A stretch of 41,349 nt of DNA from NCBI GenBank assembly GCA_018398765.1, contig JAHBMJ010004392.1, positions 1-41,349 on the forward strand, in the 5' to 3' direction. Made by a program: the position numbers and the translations under genes. Numbering within the stretch: the first letter of the stretch is position 1; the number at the start of each line of letters is the position of its first letter. Source of the stretch: Chromera velia. Taxonomy: Eukaryota; Sar; Chromeraceae. The notes below the pieces were generated by a model that ran no database searches, was not told the DNA's origin, and saw only the letters and a program-made list of their open reading frames with translations. Shown piece after piece: positions 37,964 through 41,349 of this stretch.

Positions 37964-39220
37964 ATGCCGCTCTCTGTCGAAACTCTTCTGCACCAGAGAG
38001 ATGCTATATTTGCCTCTCTGTCTCTGTGTCCTTCGCATACTAGTGGTGGTGCTCACCAGTCTCTCTTGTGTGGTTTGTGGAAGAATAATGAGGAGACGGC
38101 AAGCGAGGAAGACCCAGAAGTCGTCCTGCTGTCCGACCTTGTGTCCATCTCCATGGCCCAACTCGAGTCGCCGTCGTCTGGGGCTCTCGGGAAGGTCAGC
38201 CGGCCTCTTTTCTCTCTTCCCCATCAACCCTCAAATCCGTCTACCTACACTTACCCACAATAGATCCGTTTCGGGCGCCTGTAAGGCCTCCGATCGGACT
38301 GCGAGAAGTGCCATCCTGCAGTGCATGACACCAGCTCTTTGCTGTCATTCTTGAATCAGCTTACTGCATTGATGTGTTGCCAATGGACGTTCAGCTTTTG
38401 CTTTCATTCTTCGTGCGTTCCCCTCACCTCCCTGCCTGCCTCCCTGCTTGCCCCTCTGGCTGGCTGCCAGTCAAATACCGCATTATTGTGCTCCGTGGTT
38501 GCTACGTACGTCGCAAAGGCCATTTCCCGGTTCTTTCTTGTCTCCCGTCGTTCAACCCTTTGAGGAGAAAGACTTCCGGAAGTGGCGGTAAAGGGGGGCA
38601 GCAGAGATTGCAGCCTAACTGAAAGAAGAAAGTCTCCGCTTGATTCCTCTAAATGCGCACGCACGTACAGGACGGTACTTGTGTGTGACTCTTTGCCTAT
38701 CCGGTGTTTGCGTGACTGCTGGTTGGCTTGTGCAACAACCTCTGACTCCCTTTTTCCCTCCGACGTTGGCTTGCCCCTTCTTCAATTCAATTCAATGCAG
38801 AGCAATCCTACACCGTACTTCTTTTCTCTCACCTCTCCGATCACCTTCTGGGTCTTCTTCTGCGCCCTCATGCTCATCGTCATTCTGACGGTCCTTGTTC
38901 TGCTGCGGGCTGCTCTCTGGATCTGTCACTGTGCACGTACAAGTGCAAGGAGAAGCACAGGAAGGGTGATGTGCCCGTGGCGCCGGTGAGTTCGTGTGAC
39001 GAACCCCTTCAGGATTGGGGGTGGGTGGGAATGGGCAGAGGGAGGCGTTCGGTTGATTGGCTTGAATCTTTCTCCAAGGGCCGACAGGCAGGTTGATACG
39101 GGAACATATAGAAACAGGAAGAGGGGGGGGGGGCGGAGCAGGAGGCAGCCCGGAGGAAAGACGCGGATGTCAGGGTGGATGCCACCAGAGAGAAGCAACA
39201 GAGACACAAAGAAAGAAAAA

Positions 39221-39251
<31 letters not shown>

Positions 39252-39469
39252 GAAGGAAGGAAGGAAGGAAGGAAGGAAGGAAAGGAAAGGAAAGGAAAGG
39301 AAAGGAAAGGAAAGGAAAGGAAAAGAAAGGAAAAGAAAGGAAAGGAAAGGAAAGGAAAGGAAAGGAAAGGAAAAGAAAAGAAAGGAAAAGAAAGGAAAAG
39401 AAAGGAAAAGAAAGAAACAAAAAAAGAAAAGAACGAAGAGGACGAAAAGAACGGAAAGAACGGAAAGAA

Positions 39470-39501
<32 letters not shown>

Positions 39502-39505
39502 AAAA

Positions 39506-39541
<36 letters not shown>

Positions 39542-39997
39542 AAAAAAAAAAAAGAGAGAGAGGGAGGGAGGGAGGGAGGGCGAGAGAAAGGCCGCATGAA
39601 GCAGGCAACTGAATGAGAAGTATAAGTATTAAAGCTGCTTTTACGTGGGCGACGGAGTGACACAGATACAGAGAAGTGAGCCGACAGACGGCCCGCACTT
39701 TTTTTTTCTCTTCGAATTTCTCTCCTATCGTGTTGAGGGCTGTGCGGTCAGAAAGTGACCAACCACATCTGAAAGTCCTCGGGTGGTGTGTGAGAGGTGA
39801 AAAGAATGTGGAGAGGAAGACATTCGTTTGTTATTTTGTTCACATTCTGCCTCAAAGAGTATTTCCTTCCCACTTCCTGCTTCCCTTCCCTTCTCTTTTC
39901 TTCCTGTCTCGCCTGCCCAATACGCTTCTTTCTGCGTACTCCTGCACTCCGTTTTTTCCTTCCAGGCCAATTTCTGTTCTTTCTCCAAATTTACCTA

Positions 39998-40029
<32 letters not shown>

Positions 40030-41349
40030 ACGTTTCTTTCCGTGCAGAGGGAAGAGGGAGAGCGGTCTGAACGAAAACGGACAGATTCGAGAGGAGATTG
40101 CTGCGTTGCAGCAGGCGGCAGGCAGGACAGCAGAGGAGCTGAAGTCTCTTCAAAAGAAGATTGCAAAGCTCGAGGAAGAGCAAAGAGAAAAAAAAGAACC
40201 GCAGGAAAACGAAAAAGGGAAGGAGGGGTTGGCGGCCTCCTTCACTGTGGGACATGGTGGGGGACGTTTCCTTCCAACTTCCATGCAACGCTCTGCAGGG
40301 TGGGGACATCCCTGCACTCGCCCCTCCCATGCATCTAGTCCGACATCCACAAAAGAAGCAGAAAGGGACAGTCACAGCAAGGAGATGGGGTGTCATTCCC
40401 GAGATTTCCGTTCTTCTCCACCAATTTCCCTGCGCGAGAGAATCTCAGACAGAGAGAGGGAGCGAGATCCGGTACGACTGGCCGGGTTTGAGAAAGAGCT
40501 GAGGGTCCTGCGCGTCAAAGGAGATCGGACCGAGCGACAGGTGTCAGGCCTTGAGGAAGCTTCCGTGCGGTGGGCAGAGAGTCTCAAAGCTTTACGGGAA
40601 GGTCTGAGCACTGTTGAGTCTGGTCTGACGGCTCTGCGACACGAGACGGCAGTCACCTACGGGGACCTGGCGGGCCGGTTGTCGTCCCTCTCAGTGCGGC
40701 TCGGTGACGGAGAGGGTCGCCTGACGTCTCTCGAAAGAGGGGCAACCGAGACTGCTCGAGCCCTTGAGGCTTCTGCGACACGATCTGTGCATATTGAAGA
40801 GTTTGTTTCTTCGTCTGTCGATCGACTCACTGCAAAGGGTCGTGAGGACACAGAGTGTGTGTCTGCGCGTCTTTCCGCTCTGACCGCCTGTTCTGTCAAT
40901 ACAAGCAGCCAGTTGGAGAAGGTTGTGGAGAGGATTGAGAGAGAAATTGTATTGAGGGAGAAGGGATCATCAGATCTCGACGGGAGGTTGGGGGCGTGCG
41001 AAAGAAGCCTGGCGACCCTGAGAGAGAGAGAGAGTGCGGAGCAGGGAAGAAAGGAAATAGAGAGTGATGCAGTCACAAGAGGAATGCAAAAGTGCCGGGC
41101 AGATTGGGAATCTTCGCTTGAATCGGTCTACACTTCTCTACAAGCGCAACGGCAGACAGTGCAAGACCAGGAAAGAGCTTTGGGGGAACGGTTGGAAATC
41201 GTCGAGTGTTCTCTGAAAGAAGCAGCGGAGGGGTTGATTAGAGTTGAAAGACGACAGATTCAAATCGAAAAGGAAAAGTTGACTGTCCGGAGGGACCTGT
41301 CAAGGACACAAAAACACAAAAGTGCAGCAGCAGAGGACACGCAGGAGGA
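37964..41349 (+). CDS. Single-pass membrane protein with long coiled coil, 3' partial
   Basis: The exons are 37964-38194, 38801-38985 and 40048 to the window end, joined in phases 0 and 2. Exon 1 gives a 77-residue acidic N-terminus (MPLSVETLLHQRDAIF...). Exon 2 opens with SNPTPYFFSLTSP and one strong transmembrane segment (FWVFFCALMLIVILTVLVLL), then a basic stretch. Exon 3 is open for 434 codons to the edge and is a heptad-rich coiled coil (EEIAALQQAAGRTAEELKSL, KIAKLEEEQ, then LSSLSVRLGDGEGRLTSLERG and further), interrupted by a polar S/H/P-rich linker at about 40225-40440. The donors are GGAAGGTCAGC and GCCGGTGAGT and the acceptors CAATGCAG and TTCCGTGCAG. A tethering or scaffold role is an inference. 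I do not recognise a family. An upstream exon is possible because the ATG follows an acceptor-like CCTGCAGG. Confidence 0.58.
39195..39595 (+). repeat. Long polypurine tract (GAAA/GGAA/AAAGG)n
   Basis: Roughly 400 bases are nearly all purine, with (GAAA)n, (GGAA)n, (AAAGG)n, mixed units, (GAAA)n and (GGGA)n in order; only a few C occur, mostly at 39419-39463. It lies in the second intron of the membrane coiled-coil gene. Frames over it (K/E/R repeats on plus, F/L/S on minus) are not genes. Confidence 0.95.
39992..40028 (+). repeat. (CCTG)n array upstream of an acceptor
   Basis: The array CCTGCCTGCCTG lies about 20 bases upstream of the acceptor TTTCTTTCCGTGCAG of exon 3 of the coiled-coil gene. 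Confidence 0.8.

Noticed and set aside
38374..38622. Plus-strand frame between exons 1 and 2 of the coiled-coil gene
   Set aside because: It has acceptor- and donor-like ends (near 38471 and 38590), but its phases do not agree with both neighbours, whereas exons 1 and 2 join directly in phase 0.
38996..39698. Long frames of K/E/R repeats (plus) and F/L/S repeats (minus)
   Set aside because: They are pure translation of the polypurine tract inside an intron.
2900..40030. Regular short repeats that might suggest a CRISPR array
   Set aside because: They are microsatellites and minisatellites with no unique spacers of constant length, in an intron-containing eukaryotic genome.

Overview
This is a nuclear genomic window from a eukaryote. 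The genes are split by spliceosomal GT-AG introns with conserved reading-frame phases, the intergenic and intron DNA is packed with di- and tetranucleotide microsatellites, poly(A) signals of the AATAAA type follow some stops, and the recognisable proteins include a SLC25-type mitochondrial carrier beside a multi-domain hybrid histidine kinase. Intron-dense genes, low-complexity proteins, a plant/protist-type hybrid kinase and a LINE remnant would suit an algal or alveolate protist (a chromerid such as Chromera is my best guess). The species is an inference and is not proved by the sequence.

Layout. 1-2366 (+): 3' part of a low-complexity S/R/P/E-rich protein gene whose 5' end runs off the window behind a 42-base poly-C run. 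2367-about 6420: microsatellite-rich DNA with no gene I can support. About 6420-9690: an AT-rich island with a folded GC-rich unit, a LINE 3' fragment with a zinc-knuckle ORF, and two 142-bp direct repeats flanking that fragment. 10247-12610 (-): a four-exon mitochondrial carrier of the SLC25A39/40-Mtm1 type. 13145-16018 (+): a three-exon hybrid histidine kinase (PAS, HisKA, HATPase, receiver) transcribed divergently from the carrier. 16019-18525: a second AT-rich island with two MITE-like foldback elements and dense palindromes. 18611-31365 (-): one very large, about 12-exon gene of unknown function (about 2,428 residues in my model). 31899-32974 (+): a small three-exon gene divergent from it. 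33853-36500 (+): a two-exon ankyrin-like repeat protein. 37964-41349 (+): a gene for a single-pass membrane protein with a long coiled coil, running off the right edge.

The gene models were built by hand from splice-site consensus and matching intron phases, and several terminal exons lie outside any long open frame. The carrier and kinase are secure as families. The other proteins are hypothetical. No operon-like organisation is expected. The only likely shared control regions are the two divergent promoters (12611-13144 and 31366-31898).

The most unusual features are these: many 5' splice sites lie at the first base of tetranucleotide microsatellites; a LINE fragment is flanked by exceptionally long direct repeats; two foldback elements have different ends but the same 19-bp core; and a splice acceptor with the start of its exon has been duplicated around a small palindromic insertion.
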